The notes below the pieces were generated by a model, which saw nothing but the letters and a program-made list of their open reading frames with translations, ran no database searches and had not been told where the DNA came from. Below, one piece after another: positions 62,301-64,000 of a stretch of DNA of 64,000 nucleotides (positions within the stretch are counted from its first letter, which is position 1; each line of letters opens with the position of its first letter). This stretch comes from Lumbricus terrestris (Eukaryota; Annelida; Clitellata; Crassiclitellata; Lumbricidae): assembly GCA_949752735.1 (NCBI GenBank), contig OX457037.1, forward strand, positions 38,263,096 through 38,327,095, in the 5' to 3' direction. The position numbers and the translations under genes were made by a program.

Positions 62301-63156
62301 ATTCCGACTGAACATGATCGTGTGGGCGCGTCGCTTCGGTTGGGACAGCTTGGCGAAGATCAGTCCAGTCATGAGGCACTGGACGAAGACCCCCGTACAC
62401 GACTGGATCATGAGGAAGATGACGGCCTCTGGGCATTGAGGGGTCATCACCCGGAACCCGTAGCCGATCGTATGCTGCGTTTCTATGGAGAAGAGCAACG
62501 CTGTGACGAAGTCGTGGACCTTGTCGACGCACGGTTTCCAGCCGTCGTCCTCATCATCACCATGGAGATGGTCGCCATGGGCAACGGCGATGACGTACCA
62601 GATGACGGCGAAGATGACCCAGCTGAGGACGAAGGCGAGGGAGAACATGAGAAGGTTGTAGCGCCATTTCATGTCGACGAGCGTCGTGAAGATGTCGATT
62701 AGGTACTTCCGCCGCCGCTTCGTTACGTTTCCGCTCGTCACGTTGCAGCTGCCATCCTTGAAGACGAGGCGGCGCCTCTGGCGACTGGCGAACAGTCGGC
62801 CCCTCTTGGCCACCTTGCCGGAGCTACCGACCGCTGGAAGTGACAACGGAGAGGGGTTGGAGGTCGTCGGTGTCGTAGTTCCGTCGAACGCTGGAAGACT
62901 GAAGCTGTGGTGGAAGGCGGGTACGTCGGTGACCTCGTGGTCGAGATCGGGGACCTTGGAGGTCTTCCTGCGTGGCACATCCTCCCCGCCGCCGCCATCC
63001 GCCTGGACCTCGTCGAATCGACTGACCTCATCCAGTTCCACTTCGTCGTCGGTCGTACATTGGAGGACGTCCTCGAGGTTTACCAGTTCCGTTCCATTCT
63101 GCTCCGTCGCTGGAATAGTTTCGTACCGTTGGATGGCGAACCTCTTTCCAGGTGGA
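56699..63156 (-). CDS. Inward-rectifier K+ channel (Kir/KCNJ family), 5' partial
   Basis: Minus-strand exons: 63156-62191, 58742-58540, 57105-56699. They join in frame (524 codons plus a split codon, then TAA). This is a plasma-membrane tetrameric K+ channel with two membrane helices and a cytoplasmic domain. Visible: a basic RRRLVFKDGSCNV segment, M1 (LLMFSLAFVLSWVIFAVIW), an acidic turret (HGDDEDDG), the pore with TIGYGF, the Cys pair PCV and QCPEA, M2, PKRRAHT (PIP2 region), then cytoplasmic strands with VVHKIDETSPLWNV, FEIIVILEG, YLPSEILWGH and YDYTRFD-like YKIDYTRFD. The M2 position equal to Kir2.1 Asp172 is Gln. The first exon opens after the acceptor TATGTTGCAG, so the initiator lies upstream, beyond 63156 and probably outside the window. 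Subtype cannot be assigned. Confidence 0.93.
57559..57784. mobile_element. hAT-like MITE, perfect 8-bp duplication ATATGCAT
   Basis: Ends CAGTGGCGGCGCCAGG and CTAGCGCCGCCACTG; flanks are exactly ATATGCAT. Internal TTCGCCGCCAAAATTTCTGA is shared with 6531-6749. It lies in the second Kir intron. Confidence 0.92.
57985..58205. repeat. Irregular 40-55 bp minisatellite (CTTGCCTTCTAAGATGGCGA)
   Basis: Five diverged units of ACTTGCCTNCTAAGATGGCG plus a variable TTTCTATATCT part, directly before the MITE at 58214. Confidence 0.85.
58214..58525. mobile_element. hAT-like MITE, perfect 8-bp duplication, beside a splice donor
   Basis: Flanks are both GTTCTCCT (58206-58213 and 58526-58533). Ends CATGGGCAGAGTTTG and TAAACTCCGCCCATG are inverted. 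The right-hand copy of the duplication ends one base before the six-base donor GTAAGC of the Kir exon 58540-58742. Confidence 0.9.
58540..58742 (-). other. Kir cytoplasmic-domain exon
   Basis: Encodes LTKEGERIPL through FEIIVILEG. The donor is GAAG|GTAAGC. A MITE plus its target duplication begins at intron base +7. The conserved Glu of the HEID segment in Kir2.1 is Lys here (HKID). Confidence 0.9.
58780..59127 (-). repeat. LINE 3' end, antisense, with long (ATTC)n tail
   Basis: An (ATTC)n run with some AGTC (58780-58885), then the inverse of the shared tail (AGCGCCTCTTCAAG, then ACTCAGAGGCGCTCCCA). The minus strand then encodes the LINE ORF end ([18 protein letters not shown]). Confidence 0.82.
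59259..59312. repeat. (TA)n microsatellite, transposon target
   Basis: About 27 TA units end at the transposon TTAGGG end; a shorter TA run (61727-61740) stands on the other side. Confidence 0.92.
59313..61726 (+). mobile_element. 2.4-kb DNA transposon, family unassigned, decayed
   Basis: Ends TTAGGGTGCCAATGAAA and TTTCATTGGCACCCTAA are perfect 17-bp inverted repeats; inversion resumes further in with AAAGTTT and TTAGGTCTCA. Target duplication cannot be set because it lies in TA repeats (TA or longer). A broken transposase-like frame lies in the centre. It fills most of Kir intron 58743-62190. Confidence 0.82.
60150..60510 (+). pseudogene. Transposase-like coding remnant
   Basis: One frame reads TIHWDGKMLPALTGKDTVDR, SGEAQAAAVF, a TAA at 60309, then MVDKWKLSECAQLMCFDTS and AGRHHLHEPNVEKVYD. 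HWDGK, MCFDT and RHH motifs in this order recur in transposase-like proteins of many invertebrates; I cannot name the superfamily with confidence (a hAT-like RNase H fold is one possibility). Further frames to 61320 are broken. Confidence 0.55.
62090..62165 (+). repeat. LINE 3' tail fragment next to the Kir donor
   Basis: CGGCTCCTACTAAGAGCTCG then ACAGGCGCTATATAAATGCA and a CA-rich tail, ending some 20 bases from the Kir pore exon. Confidence 0.55.
62191..63156 (-). other. Kir pore exon (M1, filter, M2)
   Basis: 966 bases encode the N-terminal tail, both membrane helices, the filter and the start of the cytoplasmic domain, ending ALMVKD plus a split Arg codon at the donor CAG|GTCAGC. The N-terminus is long and Ser/Thr/Pro-rich ahead of the basic segment. 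GC content is clearly higher than in the flanking introns. Confidence 0.92.
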
Positions 63157-63290
63157 CTGCAACATACGAGAGCAGCTGTAGAGTTCTGGATTAGAAATTT
63201 CTGAAGTCAATTTTTCTGTATGCTGTTGCTGCAGCTCGTTGTCGAGATAGCGACAGAGAAACCTGATTTGTATGATAGGGCTAGGCCTAA

Positions 63291-63330
<40 letters not shown>

Positions 63331-63385
63331 TATTATTATTATTATCATCATCATCGTCGTCGTCGTCGTCGCCGCCGCCACCGCC

Positions 63386-63419
<34 letters not shown>

Positions 63420-64000
63420 TCATCATTATCATCATCATCATCATCATCATTATCATCATCATCATTGAAATGTGACTTAATAAAGTGAGTTTTGTTACTT
63501 TTTGTTGCGTTACGTTTTTGAATCATTGCAAACAGTAGGTGGGCTCACTAAAGAACTTAAATTGTGCTCTGTTTCAAATATTGCGATGACATTAATATTT
63601 TGGCTGTAGGATGTATACGTACATGTAGATATGACAAGTAAATTTAAGTAAGTAAAACTTGATTTGAAACATTCTTATTTTTTGCCAAGATATTGAAAAA
63701 TCCAAGGGGATTACTTTTTATGGCCAACCCTATAATATATTGTGGCTGCCAATTAAGGAAGACTATGGTTGAACAATCTTCGTATAGTTTTCCTCAATCG
63801 TTGACAGTGGCTATAGCTATAGATGCAAAATCCAAGATGGTTTTGATCCTGTCCTTGTCCTTGACTTGATCGATTTCCTGACCATAGGCTTTGTCCTTGT
63901 TACCCACAATTTCCAGTAAAAAGTGGGAGGAAGACGGATGTATAAAATGCAAGGCCGTAAGCCATGCAGGATTTGATTTTGGGGGTTGTTTCACCAATTT
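63157..64000 (-). other. Kir upstream intron, with compound triplet repeat
   Basis: Begins with the acceptor of the pore exon. No further coding exon was recognised to the window end. The triplet array is at 63291-63466. Confidence 0.6.
63291..63466. repeat. Compound triplet microsatellite (TTA)n(TCA)n(TCG)n(CCA)n(TCA)n
   Basis: Successive blocks of TTA, TCA, TCG, CCG/CCA and again TCA/TTA triplets, giving homopolymer-like frames on both strands, none of which is a gene. Confidence 0.95.

Noticed and set aside
62232..62702. 156-codon plus-strand frame, acidic
   Set aside because: Antisense shadow of the GC-rich Kir pore exon.

Overview
The window reads as invertebrate animal nuclear DNA, most likely from a marine deuterostome and perhaps an echinoderm. 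The grounds are short, well-phased exons in long AT-rich introns, dense tRNA-headed SINEs, L2/CR1-type LINE tails and hAT-like MITEs, and very frequent TAGGCCTA words. The phylum is an inference. Nothing prokaryotic, no real tRNA or rRNA gene and no CRISPR array was seen.

Three genes are supported by exon-by-exon phase checks. (1) On the plus strand at 540-34424, the 3' part of a NEK1 protein kinase gene: 31 exons and 923 codons plus a stop, with the N-lobe upstream of the window. (2) On the plus strand at 39877-50941, a complete 10-exon ankyrin-repeat DHHC palmitoyltransferase of 539 residues, closer to the invertebrate Patsas type than to HIP14/ZDHHC17. (3) On the minus strand at 63156 down to 56699, the three 3' coding exons of an inward-rectifier K+ channel, with the start beyond the window. 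Genes 2 and 3 converge. No operon-like or functional link between the three is visible.

The rest is largely mobile DNA. A non-autonomous Ty3/gypsy element (13880-18847, TSD GTAC) sits antisense in a NEK1 intron. A 5'-truncated LINE with a 622-codon open RT frame (30303-32245, minus) sits in another, and its 3' end matches many short fragments and the tails of a tRNA-derived SINE family. At least nine hAT-like MITEs were found, five with perfect 8-bp target duplications. There is also a TTAA-flanked piggyBac-like MITE with a TA-rich core, a group of 60-71 bp TTAA-bounded hairpins, and a 2.4-kb DNA transposon inside a (TA)n run that interrupts a SINE. Minisatellites include an array of about 43 copies of a 19-bp unit.

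I found no wholly new biological system. The most checkable points are the LINE/SINE shared 3' end that begins inside the RT ORF, two GC-AG introns in NEK1, a MITE inserted at +7 of a K+ channel splice donor, and altered rectification residues in that channel.
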